Source: an uncultured Paraglaciecola sp. (GTDB taxonomy: Bacteria; Pseudomonadota; Gammaproteobacteria; Enterobacterales; Alteromonadaceae). Taken from it: 64,000 nucleotides of DNA. The DNA lies in NCBI RefSeq assembly GCF_913020055.1, contig NZ_CAJWCF010000008.1:1-64000 (forward strand), given 5' to 3'. Below are positions 1-9,525 of the stretch, in pieces. A program made the position numbers and the translations under genes. Below the pieces are notes generated by a model. The model had not been told where the DNA came from and did no database searches. It was given only the letters and a program-made list of their open reading frames with translations. Position 1 is the stretch's first letter; every line of letters begins with the position of its first letter.

Positions 1-203
1 GTATTAACGAGACGGCCATTTTAGCCAATTTGGCCGGCCAGGCATTAGTTGTTACCGAAGAATTTAAAACCAAGTTGATTGACGTTGAGAAAGCTGTAAA
101 ACATTTAAACCCAGAGATGGCCATAGGTTTTGTTGTTAATAAAACTGAACAGGTTAGTTTAGAAGGTGGTGGTTATGGTTACTATTATGGAGCAAAAAAT
201 TAG
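1..203 (+). CDS. XrtA-associated tyrosine autokinase (BY-kinase), C-terminal end
   Basis: Reading from base 3 gives the last 66 residues of a protein that starts left of the window and stops with TAG at 201-203. The visible part reads like the end of the P-loop fold of CpsD/CapB-type cytoplasmic tyrosine kinases, with the segment GFVVNK, followed by a Gly/Tyr-rich tail (GGGYGYYYG) of the kind that carries the autophosphorylated tyrosines in this family. Such kinases control polymer length and export in exopolysaccharide loci. The next gene, a beta-barrel protein typical of XrtA/PEP-CTERM loci, supports the XrtA-associated subtype. The catalytic Walker motifs lie outside the window. Confidence 0.7.
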   Translation, partial: INETAILANLAGQALVVTEEFKTKLIDVEKAVKHLNPEMAIGFVVNKTEQVSLEGGGYGYYYGAKN

Positions 204-1858
204 TGTTGTTGCGGCCATTACTTAATCCAAATCAATCGGCCTCAAAAAAACAACTCGCTAAGTATGTCGCTGTTTTATTAGTGATGCTGCCATTCAGTGT
301 TTTTTGCCAAGAGCTTGATATTAAAGCAACAGTAAATACATCAGGCTATATATACGAAACTCAAATTGGGGATGAGGAGGCAACACAAGGTGAATCAATC
401 CTTGTAAAGCCATCTATTGTTGGCAGTTATTCTAGTCGACGCTTGTCCGCATCTTTAAGCGCCAATCATTCCATAGTGAAAAAAAATAGTGACAGTAGCA
501 TTGATACTGTCAACGGCACTACCACTGACAGTCAAAGTCAAAATTACACTGATTTCAAATATACCAGTACTTTAACACTAATTGAAAACGCAATGACGCT
601 GTCTTTAAATGGTACCCAAGGTTATCGAAATATCAGTCAGCAACAAAATTATTTTAGCGATAAAATTTTAGATTCAAAGGATTTAACTAAAACCACTAGA
701 AATAGTGCACAGCTGAGTTTTTCAATTCCAAACCCACTATATTTAGGGTTCAACTTGCAAGGAACCTATTCACAAACAAAATCTGACCGTTCTCAGGAAA
801 GTACATTAGGTTTAGACAACGATAATTTAGGTGTTGTCGCCAAACTCTACCAAGGTAAAAATGTACGAGGTGTGAATTTTGATGTTTCCGCACAGTATAA
901 CGATACTAGCCGCTCTAATTTGCAAAATTTTAAGTCAACTAGAGTGCAAGCTAATTTTGGTTTTCCTATTGTTAATAAAATTGAATTTTTCGTCACTGGA
1001 GGCTTAGAAGAATACGACTCTGGTAATATAGAGTTCTCATCTCGCTCTAATATTGACACCAGCAGCTACGGTGCAGGTTTAAAGTGGAATCCGAGCAATG
1101 AACGTACTATATCTTTAACCTATAATCAGCTTGACGAAGGCGATAAACAAACCAACTATGTAGGCTTAGATCTAGCTTGGGCATTTACCTCCAGAACTGC
1201 ACTCAATTTTGATTATAGTAAGCGTTTTTTTGGCGATTCATACCGTTTGGGATTTAAGCACTCACTTAAATCACTAAGAACATCTGTTACATATTCAGAG
1301 GATGTCACCTCGTTTTCTCGTCTTGGTGCTTCAACCACTACTATAACTGGCATTTTTGTATGTGAATTTGGATCGACAGATCTAGCCGATTGTTTTCAAC
1401 CAGACAGCCTAGATTATCAGTTGCAGGCAGGTGAAGAGTTTAGAGCGACCACCGAAATAGATACGGACATCACTGAAGAGGTTTTGTTTCGAAAGACAGG
1501 CACCGCCAGTATTGGTTATGACAAACGCAAGATCAAAGTATCTATCAATGCCAATTACAGCCAAACCGAGTACCTGGAGTCTGACCGAATAAACACTAAT
1601 CGTAGACTTAGCTTTAATTTTAACTACGCCTTAAGCCGCAAAACCAATATTAGCTTTGCATCTACTGTTGCTAAAAATCAACGTAGTGAATTGGAAGACG
1701 CAGATACCATAGTCACTAACAGCCTAGACTTCAAAAGAAACCTAACCCGACAGTTAAAGTTGAGTGTAGGCCTTAGATTGTTAGATAGAAAGTCAGATAC
1801 CCTAGAGCGTGACGGTAGTGATAAACGTTTAACTGTTGGACTCAATTACACCTTTTAA
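203..1858 (+). CDS. XrtA/PEP-CTERM system-associated outer membrane beta-barrel protein (TIGR03016-like)
   Basis: A protein of 551 residues. It starts with GTG whose G is also the last base of the upstream TAG stop, so the two genes are translationally coupled. Residues about 20-35 are hydrophobic and end in VFCQ, a plausible signal peptide cleaved before QELDIKATV. The mature part is a series of alternating Ser/Thr/Asn-rich amphipathic strands and ends in an aromatic residue (LNYTF), the usual C-terminal beta-signal of outer membrane proteins. This size and pattern match the outer-membrane family found in exosortase-linked exopolysaccharide clusters, with a presumed role in polymer export. 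Family assignment is from overall pattern and context; the beta-barrel nature is firmer than the exact family. Confidence 0.7.
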   Translation: MLLRPLLNPNQSASKKQLAKYVAVLLVMLPFSVFCQELDIKATVNTSGYIYETQIGDEEATQGESILVKPSIVGSYSSRRLSASLSANHSIVKKNSDSSIDTVNGTTTDSQSQNYTDFKYTSTLTLIENAMTLSLNGTQGYRNISQQQNYFSDKILDSKDLTKTTRNSAQLSFSIPNPLYLGFNLQGTYSQTKSDRSQESTLGLDNDNLGVVAKLYQGKNVRGVNFDVSAQYNDTSRSNLQNFKSTRVQANFGFPIVNKIEFFVTGGLEEYDSGNIEFSSRSNIDTSSYGAGLKWNPSNERTISLTYNQLDEGDKQTNYVGLDLAWAFTSRTALNFDYSKRFFGDSYRLGFKHSLKSLRTSVTYSEDVTSFSRLGASTTTITGIFVCEFGSTDLADCFQPDSLDYQLQAGEEFRATTEIDTDITEEVLFRKTGTASIGYDKRKIKVSINANYSQTEYLESDRINTNRRLSFNFNYALSRKTNISFASTVAKNQRSELEDADTIVTNSLDFKRNLTRQLKLSVGLRLLDRKSDTLERDGSDKRLTVGLNYTF

Positions 1859-2044
1859 ACAGTATTTATATTGATGAACTAGTACAGTTGCTAACCCAAT
1901 TTCACCCGATCATCAGATATCTATTTATCCCTTTTTTTACCTTCCCCGTATAATAACTAACATTCCTGTAACACTGCTATACTTTCAAAGCTGGTTGATT
2001 TTTGATCAGCACTTCATTAGTTAACGCGTCAGGAGAATATACAC

Positions 2045-2602
2045 ATGCAACGATATTATTATCTAAGTGATGATCTAAACGACCTCGAAGCTGTTGAACG
2101 AGAACTTGAAAAAAGCGGGCTCAGTTCGCCGCAACTCCATGTACTGAGTGAGAATGATGCGGAAGTAGAAAAACATCACCTACACGCCATTGAATCAGTT
2201 CTCAAACAAGATGTGGTTCACTCTACCCAACTAGGTGCCGTAGTGGGTATTATTACTGCAGCGCTTATTTTAGGCCTTACTTATGCCATGCAATGGCATA
2301 CCACAGCAGCGGGTTGGCTTCCTTCAGGTTTTTTGGCGGTGATTGTATTAGGTTTTTGTGCTTGGGAAGGTGGCTTAGTTGGTATTCAAATACCTAATTA
2401 CCAGTTTAAGCGTTTTCAAGCTTTGTTGAAGCAAGGTAAACACGTATTTTTTGTTGATGTATATGCGAATCAATATGAGGTGTTGTGTGACGTGGTTGAA
2501 CGTCATTCTTCTTTAACTTTTGCAGGGCAAGGAGATGCGACACCATCATGGGTAGTCAAAGGTCAAGACAAGTTCAAGCATGCAATGAAAGCACTGCCTT
2601 AA
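2045..2602 (+). CDS. Two-TM membrane protein of unknown function
   Basis: A protein of 185 residues with a good ribosome binding site (AGGAG eight bases before ATG). The N-terminal ~65 residues are acidic and soluble. Two hydrophobic segments follow (about residues 66-83 and 93-112) separated by a short Trp/Gly-containing turn, then a Gly-rich stretch with GGLVGIQ and a soluble C-terminal domain. The general arrangement resembles DUF1269-type proteins, where a Gly-rich hydrophobic hairpin interrupts a small alpha/beta domain. I do not recognise a specific function. It stands alone, with a terminator just downstream. Confidence 0.6.
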   Translation: MQRYYYLSDDLNDLEAVERELEKSGLSSPQLHVLSENDAEVEKHHLHAIESVLKQDVVHSTQLGAVVGIITAALILGLTYAMQWHTTAAGWLPSGFLAVIVLGFCAWEGGLVGIQIPNYQFKRFQALLKQGKHVFFVDVYANQYEVLCDVVERHSSLTFAGQGDATPSWVVKGQDKFKHAMKALP

Positions 2603-2630
2603 CCTCCTCTGTACCACTAAGTTTGTTTAG

Positions 2631-2660
2631 AAAGCCAATGTAATCAGCATTGGCTTTTTT
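2631..2660 (+). terminator. Rho-independent terminator
   Basis: A ten-base perfect stem (AAAGCCAATG paired with CATTGGCTTT), a seven-base loop and then a T run. It lies 29 bases after the stop of the gene at 2045-2602 and before the convergent condensin-like operon. Confidence 0.85.
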
Positions 2661-2707
2661 GTGCAGATTTTTAGTCTTTTAAATCAAACTACACATCATC
2701 ACTTAGC

Positions 2708-3979
2708 CTAACCTGCCGCCTGAAAATCACCAAAAAATCGCATGCCTACAGTCACATCTTGAATAATGTGTAATTGGTTAAAACGACTTTGCTGGGCACT
2801 GTCTTTTTCTAGCATAAAGCTTCGTTTGTTTTGTTGAGGCAAGCCTTCGTATTCAGCCACAATTTGGAATAACCACATTTCTGGCTCCCAAAGTAATTCT
2901 CGTTCAGCTAAATAATCCACACCACTTAAGGCTTGTGGACTTTCTATTACTTGAATAAAAAAGTCTTCTACGTCTTTTGCTAGTTGCTTTTGCTCGGTGG
3001 CGACTAAATTCTGTGCAGCTACAGCAAAACCTTGGGTTTGTTGTTCTGACTGTGAACCTTGCTCTTGCTCTCTGGGCACTGCTCGGGCAAGTTCTGCTAG
3101 CGCATAGCTATCTTGTGCCCTGTCTAAAGCGATAAAGGCCTTAGCGTTGATACTATGAGCCTGATTAATCACCGCAGGCACTTGACTACGATTCGGATAA
3201 TCACCTATTTGAAAATTAGGATGTTGACGTAAAAAGGCACTCATTCTGTTTATTAACAAGGCTCTATCTTGTTGTTGCCTAAAACGGGCCATCAACAAAA
3301 CCAAACGTTTTTGCACTTGAAACAATGAGCCAGAGTGCTCAGAAATACGGGCCTGCAGTTGACTGACTAATAACTTGCGTAGAGTGCCATCACTGCCTGC
3401 TAGTTGAATAAGATCGTCAAAGTTAATAATGCCAAAGCCGTCTAGTATTCGCCTAAGTTGACGCTGGGCCAGTTCAATTTCTAAAATTTTGTCATCTAAA
3501 CTACTAACAAAACCAAATTCAGTATTCAATCTATGCCACAGGCTTTCAATTGCATCACCAAATTGCCCTGTCATGTCGTTAACACGCTCAGTTAGCAGTT
3601 GTATGTGATGTTCACTGGCTGCGTAATCACCTTTTTGCCTAGCTGCTTGTAATGACTGCACCCGGGTCTGAATTTGGTCGAGGTGTTCGCCCACATCAGA
3701 GTTAATTTGCCGTTTGCGTTCATCTTGAGTCAAACTTGCAATCAATTCGTTAACGATTGGTCGTAAACTTAACGATTGCTCGTCAGGATAGAACAACACG
3801 CGGCTGTCTAGCAGCTTTTGCAGCGCTTGCTGAGAAAAAACCGACTCGCTCACCTGCCCTTCCAAGTACCCCTGCATTAACGCATCAGCATGTTTACCAA
3901 TAAGTTCTAAGCGTTCTTTACCCAACTCAAATAAAGGGTTGCTTTGGGCAGTGCTTTTTTTCTGCTTTACCTGACTCAA
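2708..3979 (-). CDS. MukF/MksF-like (kleisin-type) subunit of an SMC-like complex
   Basis: A protein of 423 residues, third gene of a three-gene minus-strand operon; its ATG overlaps the end of the preceding gene by four bases. It has no signal peptide or membrane segment. The sequence is predicted mostly helical, with a long heptad-like stretch around residues 90-250 and an acidic, Gln-rich linker near 300-320. MukF and MksF are about 420-450 residues with a similar helical layout and bridge the heads of the SMC dimer. I assign the role from size, helical character and position beside an SMC-like ATPase and a small partner, not from a clear motif. It could also be compared with JetA-type (DUF3375) proteins. 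Confidence 0.5.
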   Translation of the reverse strand: MSQVKQKKSTAQSNPLFELGKERLELIGKHADALMQGYLEGQVSESVFSQQALQKLLDSRVLFYPDEQSLSLRPIVNELIASLTQDERKRQINSDVGEHLDQIQTRVQSLQAARQKGDYAASEHHIQLLTERVNDMTGQFGDAIESLWHRLNTEFGFVSSLDDKILEIELAQRQLRRILDGFGIINFDDLIQLAGSDGTLRKLLVSQLQARISEHSGSLFQVQKRLVLLMARFRQQQDRALLINRMSAFLRQHPNFQIGDYPNRSQVPAVINQAHSINAKAFIALDRAQDSYALAELARAVPREQEQGSQSEQQTQGFAVAAQNLVATEQKQLAKDVEDFFIQVIESPQALSGVDYLAERELLWEPEMWLFQIVAEYEGLPQQNKRSFMLEKDSAQQSRFNQLHIIQDVTVGMRFFGDFQAAG

Positions 3980-4599
3980 AACATGGACTCTTGTTCAGGC
4001 GTTTCGTCATCAATCGGCAGGTTTTCTTCGTCTTTGATAAAACGTACCAACTCAATGAGTTGTTCAACTTTACCTGTGACAATAAAAAACAGTCTATCTT
4101 TGTGCGGCTGATGTAAATAACCTAGCTCTTTGATCCTGCGAAAAACCTGCTTAATTTGCATATCAGCTTTATCGCTGGTTGATTTGAATACTTTGTCATT
4201 AGCAAGATGCGCCAAACGCTGGATAAGAGACTGGTTATCTACAACCTTAGACTCAAAGTCTTGTAACTTAATAGTGTCACCCGCGCTGAGCGCGCCATCG
4301 CGACCTAACGCTTCTTGTACCAACTGCATCCATTCCAGCATAGGCAACAAAGATTGCACTGTGTGGGTAAATTGATGGCTTAAATGCTGACGGGCGTTGG
4401 GAGTCAAATCACAATAAGCCAGAAAATACACCGAGCCATCATCGTTCTTCGCCACTCGTCTATTTAGCGGCCTTAAGAAATGATTTAAGTCATCCACCAA
4501 TTCGTCATTTTGTAGTTTATGAAAACTATGTTCGTCGGTAACCGCACAAATAAACTCACCTTCCAACAAGCGTTCTAATAATGGGCCATGTTCTATCAT
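3976..4599 (-). CDS. MukE/MksE-like (kite-type) subunit of an SMC-like complex
   Basis: A protein of 207 residues, second gene of the operon, overlapping both neighbours by four bases. That signals strict translational coupling and suggests a fixed-stoichiometry complex. The C-terminal half (about residues 110-190) reads like a winged-helix unit: two helices, a recognition-like helix (QVFRRIKELGYL) and a beta wing (RLFFIVTGKVEQL). Small winged-helix dimers that bind the kleisin are the hallmark of MukE, MksE and JetB (DUF4194). The tail is acidic. Function is inferred from fold pattern and operon position. Confidence 0.55.
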   Translation of the reverse strand: MIEHGPLLERLLEGEFICAVTDEHSFHKLQNDELVDDLNHFLRPLNRRVAKNDDGSVYFLAYCDLTPNARQHLSHQFTHTVQSLLPMLEWMQLVQEALGRDGALSAGDTIKLQDFESKVVDNQSLIQRLAHLANDKVFKSTSDKADMQIKQVFRRIKELGYLHQPHKDRLFFIVTGKVEQLIELVRFIKDEENLPIDDETPEQESMF

Positions 4600-7500
4600 G
4601 CGTTCACCTGCGAAGATTCAGTGGCCGAGGAGTTATTTTGCTGCAAACGTTCGGCAATACGACTGAGTTTAGGTTCGATTTTTTCCAATTGTTGTTTTTG
4701 TTTATCAATCAAATATCGATGTTTAAACAACATCAACACATCAGACTCCGGATTCGGAAACGCGCCCAAAATGTGAATGTTATTGGTATCACAAGCCTTA
4801 AATAGTTTTTCAACATTGTGATATGCCAAAGTACCAATTTCATCAATAGGCCAGTGAACATGAATGTTGGCTTGATTGCGTAGTAGTCGAGTAAAGGCCA
4901 ATAGGAATTTACACAAGATCAAATAAGCCATGCCGTGACTAGAAGATTCAAGTAATTGCCTATCATTCTTAATCACCAAATCTGAGCCACCTTCATTCAG
5001 ATGTAACTCCAAACGTAACAAGGATTCAATGCTGTAATTGGCATCATTCGGCAATACCTCAACCACATCGGCCAAGTTATCTAAATAGGCCTCGCTGGGC
5101 AAAAAGTCGTCTGAGGTGTTCCACTTATTATATTGCTGAGCGAAACGTTTCAGTGGCGCCCAAAAGTTAAGCTCATCAACCGTAGATATTATCTTCACTT
5201 CAGAACGGGCAATACCGTCCAAGGATAAATCATCAGACACTTCGTCGGTCAGGCGTTTACTTTGCTGGGCAATTTTGCGGTTAATATCACTGAAAACAGT
5301 GAAGAACTTATTTAAGTCACCGCCTATGGTTTCCCCTTGCTCAACTATTTGCCGCTGACGAGATTCTAAAATACTCAATAAACGCTGCAAAATCGGTAAA
5401 CGTTCTCGCACATTGGCATCTTCATCCAACACGGCAAACGCTTGCAACATAGTATCCAGAAAATCTTTACCGGCATCTTTACCTAAATTGGCTTCAAACT
5501 CGGATAATGACTCTTTTAATTTTTTCTCACCGCGACTTCTGCTTTCTAGTGCTTCTGTACAACGATTGATTCGTTCTGCCTGATCTCCTAGGTTAATCGT
5601 TGACTCTTCTGCAGGTTTAAACGAAAAAATAATATGACCAAGTTGGCGTACCATAGGCTCAATTTCTGTCATCAAAGCAGCAAAACCAGACAAACTTTTC
5701 TCTACTGTTGATAAAGTTTGCGATAAATCCACTCGTTTAGTTTGGTATTGACTACCTAAAGTGGCTTGTTGTTGTTCTAGCTGCTGAGTAAGCGCTTTTA
5801 ATTCAGCTTCTTGTTCTAGTAATTCTGGGCGTTGCTTCAACCAATCAGTCTGAACAAATGTTTTATATTCGTTTAGTTCATCACGTCTAGCGGTAACCGC
5901 TTGAAGATGATTTTTTAACACCTCAATTTGCTGCTTAAGTTCGCGCAGAGTGATGGGGTCAATATCCTTGTTAGCCAATTCTTGGTTAAAGGCATCTTCA
6001 AGCTGTTTAATTTGATCGCGATTTTGCTGTCTTTTGTTATCAACTTGGCGCTCAAGCTCTTCTATTTGGTCATCTAAAACAGCTAATTCATCTTGCCAGC
6101 CAGTCTTAAATTCTAAAAGTTGCTCTTCAAAATCAGATTTTAATACATCGATAGCACTTTGTTTTTGCGATAATACTTGCTGCTTTTCATCTAGATGCTG
6201 CTGCAAAGTTTGTTTGGCTTGTTGCTTACGTTTCTCTAGTACAGATTTAAGTTCATCGGCAAAACGTTGTTTAGCACTTCGCGCATAATCTGACTCTTGT
6301 TCTGCTTGTTCAAACGCTCGATTTTGTTCGGCTACGGTTTCTCGTTGTAGCTCAGCCTCTCGATGACATTCGTCCAATTCAGACTCAGCTTGTTTTTGTT
6401 GTTTTTCGGCGGCCACTAAGTGTTTTTTGGCATGCTCTAACGACATGCTTAAGGTCGTTTCATCTTGAGCATAATCCGGCGCTTCAATGATGGTTATATC
6501 TAGCTGTACACCCAATAAATTGTTACTTAGCGCGTTATCATTGTCTGCAAGGAGTTGCGGTGATAAATCTTTACGATCAAGTAAAGGTTCATCAATCAAC
6601 TTACCGATACTCTGCTCCCAGCCGGGTTTATGGTCCCTGAGGAATTGCCTTAAGCTATCTTGTTCCGGTGAAAGTTGTTTATGTAACTGCTGCAGGCGTT
6701 CTTTGGCTTGCCGAGAAGCTTGTCTTGCTTGATCCAATACTTTATCGGCTTCTTCGCGTTTATTTCTCAGCTGTTGATAGGTATTTTCAGCCAGTTTTTT
6801 AGCACTTGAACTCTGTTGCCATGCTCGCTGAGCCAGCTCTAAACGTTTGTCAGCTAAGGTTTGATTTTCCAGTTCTTGCTCGGTAGGTGTCGCTTGTTTA
6901 GCTTGATGTTCAAAGCGCACTATACTGCGCTCTGCATCTAATAATTGTTGATCAAACTCTTTGGCTTGCGACTCTTTACGTTGTTCAAATTGTCCCCGTA
7001 AATCCACTTCTTTTTCATTTTGATTTTTGCGCGCAGTCTCTTTTTGTTGGCTAAAGACTTTTACTTGCGCCTGATTTTTACGGGACAATCGTTCTAAGGA
7101 TTCAGACAACTTAAACTTTTGCTGATCAAGCTGGCCTTGTAAGTCTTTATGTTGCTCAATCAACAAATTGTATTGTTCTAACTTTTGCTCGTATTCTTCA
7201 CGTTTGAGGGGCAAGGCATCCATATCTTTCTGTAATTGGTCGAGATCAGAATCTTGATAGTTTTCATACTGTTGTTGAATATGGTCTAACCGTGACGATT
7301 TGGCTTTAAGGTTTTCAGCGGTTTCACTGACGCGGCTGTTCAACACCCCTTCAGCTTGTTCAAAAGACTCTTTTTCAGTGTTTTGTTGGTTTTTAATTTT
7401 ACTACGCTGCTCTTGGGCATCGGCCTTTTGAGTCGCTAAGGTCTGTAAGTCTTTTTCTAATATCGGCTTAAGCTGTAACAGCTGATTTTCAATGGTATTC

Positions 7501-8285
7501 AGTTTCTCCGACTGCACCTGAATTTTTTGATATTCATTCTGCATTTTTTGCAAACGCATGGTTTGTCGCATCTGCGTGATCCACTCACGAGCCTTGGTAT
7601 TCTTGACTGTGGTAGTAGGCTGAACTAAACCATCTTCTTCAAAAATGGCAGCCAACATAGTTCGCAAGGTATCCATCTTGCCTTCTTTAGCATGTACCGC
7701 ACTGACCAACTTCTCTATATGCCTAATACGATGTTGGCTAGACACCAAACTGTAACGACTGGCTAGCTGCCTTAGTTTAGTACTTTCACGCCCTGCCCCT
7801 CGGCCTAAACTGACATCATTTTGAATAATATTACGGAATTCACTAGTCGCTTGAATTTTATGAGAAAAATCGATACCAAGCTGGCGCAGTTGTTTTATCC
7901 ACTGCTCGGGTAACATAGCTTGTACATTACCCTTTTCCACGTCCACTAAAATCTGTTCTTGATGATAAGGCGCTTCAACAAAGCGATACTGTACGCCATC
8001 ACTGCCTTTACGAGTCAATACAACTTGGCAATTCTGACCGTCTTCCCTTTGGTATTCATAAATCAGATAACTATTGGCGTGGGGCAAATAAAAGTCATCA
8101 AACTTCTTACGGGTTTTGGGCACGACTTTACTGGGTAATTCACCATAAAAGACCGGGATCAAACGTTGTAAAGTGGTTTTACCCGACGCATTGGTGCCAC
8201 AAATATTACTGTGTCCCGATACATCAAGTTCAACAAAACCAGGGAGGTGACAATTAATCAGAATAATACGGTGTAACCCAGGCAT
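4596..8285 (-). CDS. SMC/MukB-like coiled-coil ATPase (MksB/JetC-type)
   Basis: A protein of 1229 residues and first gene of the operon. An ABC-type head lies at both ends. Walker A GTNASGKT is at residues 30-37. Near residues 1110-1150 there is a signature-like Ser-rich motif (ESSSHGMAYL) and a Walker B strand ending in a D-E pair (VHWPIDEIG). Between them are some 900 residues of Gln/Glu/Lys-rich heptad repeats, broken near the middle by a non-coiled stretch (about residues 545-610) that may be the hinge. This is the architecture of SMC-like condensins. The length sits between MksB/JetC (about 900-1150) and MukB (about 1480). No JetD-like nuclease gene is adjacent, so a chromosome-organising role is as likely as plasmid defence. 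Confidence 0.75.
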   Translation of the reverse strand: MPGLHRIILINCHLPGFVELDVSGHSNICGTNASGKTTLQRLIPVFYGELPSKVVPKTRKKFDDFYLPHANSYLIYEYQREDGQNCQVVLTRKGSDGVQYRFVEAPYHQEQILVDVEKGNVQAMLPEQWIKQLRQLGIDFSHKIQATSEFRNIIQNDVSLGRGAGRESTKLRQLASRYSLVSSQHRIRHIEKLVSAVHAKEGKMDTLRTMLAAIFEEDGLVQPTTTVKNTKAREWITQMRQTMRLQKMQNEYQKIQVQSEKLNTIENQLLQLKPILEKDLQTLATQKADAQEQRSKIKNQQNTEKESFEQAEGVLNSRVSETAENLKAKSSRLDHIQQQYENYQDSDLDQLQKDMDALPLKREEYEQKLEQYNLLIEQHKDLQGQLDQQKFKLSESLERLSRKNQAQVKVFSQQKETARKNQNEKEVDLRGQFEQRKESQAKEFDQQLLDAERSIVRFEHQAKQATPTEQELENQTLADKRLELAQRAWQQSSSAKKLAENTYQQLRNKREEADKVLDQARQASRQAKERLQQLHKQLSPEQDSLRQFLRDHKPGWEQSIGKLIDEPLLDRKDLSPQLLADNDNALSNNLLGVQLDITIIEAPDYAQDETTLSMSLEHAKKHLVAAEKQQKQAESELDECHREAELQRETVAEQNRAFEQAEQESDYARSAKQRFADELKSVLEKRKQQAKQTLQQHLDEKQQVLSQKQSAIDVLKSDFEEQLLEFKTGWQDELAVLDDQIEELERQVDNKRQQNRDQIKQLEDAFNQELANKDIDPITLRELKQQIEVLKNHLQAVTARRDELNEYKTFVQTDWLKQRPELLEQEAELKALTQQLEQQQATLGSQYQTKRVDLSQTLSTVEKSLSGFAALMTEIEPMVRQLGHIIFSFKPAEESTINLGDQAERINRCTEALESRSRGEKKLKESLSEFEANLGKDAGKDFLDTMLQAFAVLDEDANVRERLPILQRLLSILESRQRQIVEQGETIGGDLNKFFTVFSDINRKIAQQSKRLTDEVSDDLSLDGIARSEVKIISTVDELNFWAPLKRFAQQYNKWNTSDDFLPSEAYLDNLADVVEVLPNDANYSIESLLRLELHLNEGGSDLVIKNDRQLLESSSHGMAYLILCKFLLAFTRLLRNQANIHVHWPIDEIGTLAYHNVEKLFKACDTNNIHILGAFPNPESDVLMLFKHRYLIDKQKQQLEKIEPKLSRIAERLQQNNSSATESSQVNA

Positions 8286-8603
8286 AGACTTCCTTTAATC
8301 AAGGGTTTAATAACCGTATAATTTTACCAAGAAGTAGCCATGTTTAACACCAGTAACGGTCGTTATAGCCACCTTTTTACCAGAGTAAAAATTGAAAGAT
8401 TTTAAAAGACAGCTTTCACAATCAAACTTGACTTAAAGTTTAACAATTGCGAGAATTTAACTAGGATTTCGGAGATGCCTGTCCGTAAAAGATGAATTCA
8501 CTCTGCATATATTGCATGCTTTTTCATGCGACTTATCGCTTTTAAAACAATTTACACCATTAAGTAAACCTAACGGAAGGTAATACTACTTAGGAGTAAT
8601 ATT
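8286..8603. other. Intergenic region between divergent genes
   Basis: This gap of 318 bases must hold the promoter of the condensin-like operon (minus) and that of the gene at 8604 (plus). It is AT-rich. I see no gene, no strong inverted repeat and no promoter that I can place with confidence. The plus-strand gene has its ribosome binding site at the right edge. Confidence 0.5.
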
Positions 8604-9131
8604 GTGAATAAAGCCTTAGATGAACTTAAAATCCAAGCAAAAATTTTACTTAAATCAGTAAAAGAAAACCACCCCACTGCAACCCAACGCTTGAAAAGAC
8701 ACTATAAATATTATCAAGAGGGATCTGTATACCAACCAAAACTCAAACATTGCCAACAAGTTGTAGCTTGTGAGTCAGGATTTCTCGACTGGCAACATGC
8801 ACATCAAATATTAAGTGCCAACGACCTGAATCAGGATAAACAGACCAGCATGGGATCGTTTTGGCATGATCATAGGTGCAACGCTTTACTCAATTATTGG
8901 TTTAGTAATTATCCTGAGGCCGCGATTTTTCACCAAGGAAAACCAGAGACTTATCTATTTCCCTATAATCATCAGTTTATTGTGGCCACACAGGAATATG
9001 TGCAGGCTATTGGATTACATGAACTAGACCCAACACTTTGGCATATCGTGCAAAATAACTTGGTTGCGAGTTACACCAGTGATGCATGGGATAAAATTGC
9101 ACTGGCGAGGTTACAAAACCGAATAATCTAA
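8604..9131 (+). CDS. Hypothetical soluble protein
   Basis: A protein of 175 residues starting with GTG, chosen because AGGAG lies seven bases upstream. It has no signal peptide or membrane segment. The N-terminal 45 residues form basic, amphipathic helices; the rest is rich in His, Trp, Tyr and Gln. A segment such as VVACESGFLDWQHAHQIL recalls small proteins that begin with an 'ankyrin-like' or glyoxalase-related helical region, but I do not recognise the family. It is a single gene with a stem-loop downstream. Confidence 0.55.
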   Translation: MNKALDELKIQAKILLKSVKENHPTATQRLKRHYKYYQEGSVYQPKLKHCQQVVACESGFLDWQHAHQILSANDLNQDKQTSMGSFWHDHRCNALLNYWFSNYPEAAIFHQGKPETYLFPYNHQFIVATQEYVQAIGLHELDPTLWHIVQNNLVASYTSDAWDKIALARLQNRII

Positions 9132-9147
9132 TCAATAACATATTACT

Positions 9148-9200
9148 GATAACAATTGGTCGATAGGCAAAGGATTGCTCCCTATCTATTAATTGTTATC
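9148..9200. repeat. Long imperfect inverted repeat (stem-loop)
   Basis: Two twenty-base arms (9148-9167 and 9181-9200) are complementary at 17 of 20 positions, with a 13-base loop. No T run follows on either strand, so it is not a classical terminator, although it may serve as one or protect the 3' end of the upstream mRNA. Confidence 0.55.
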
Positions 9201-9326
9201 TCATAGTTATGCTGTGATTTAGTCATTTATCTCATACTATATTGAGTAGCAGTTAAGAGAAAACTGATCGACTTAAGCTATATTGCAGTAATAGATTGCA
9301 GAAACAAATTACTTATAGAGAATGAC

Positions 9327-9503
9327 ATGTTCGGTTTTTTAAAAGCAGACCCAATCAAAAAATTACGTAAAATCTATGACCAAAAATCTACAGATGCCAT
9401 GTTGGCGCAGCGCAAAGGTGATATAAAAACTTACTCGATGCTTACTGCTGAAGCAGAAAAATTATGGGCAGAAATAGAACAACTAGAAGCTGGAAAAAAA
9501 TAG
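9327..9503 (+). CDS. DUF6435-like small protein
   Basis: A short open frame of 58 residues beginning MFGFLKADP and containing AQRKGDIKTYSMLTAEAEK. The pattern of a short MFG-x-x-K-x-DP start, a basic helix, an 'AQRxGDI' turn and an acidic C-terminal helix matches the small soluble DUF6435 family that I recall from Shewanella and Alteromonas relatives; its function is unknown. ATG is preceded by a purine-rich stretch (TATAGAGAATGAC). It is a two-helix cytoplasmic protein by appearance. It is convergent with ruvX. Confidence 0.6.
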   Translation: MFGFLKADPIKKLRKIYDQKSTDAMLAQRKGDIKTYSMLTAEAEKLWAEIEQLEAGKK

Positions 9504-9525
9504 AAACCTCACTCGACTCCAATTT

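Noticed and set aside
6034-6288. Plus-strand Ser/Cys-rich frames opposite the coiled-coil ATPase
   Set aside because: Typical antisense artefacts of Gln/Glu-rich coiled-coil coding sequence.
2708-8285. Complete Wadjet defence system
   Set aside because: No JetD-like TOPRIM nuclease gene is adjacent, and the gene order differs. Kept as a condensin-like operon only.
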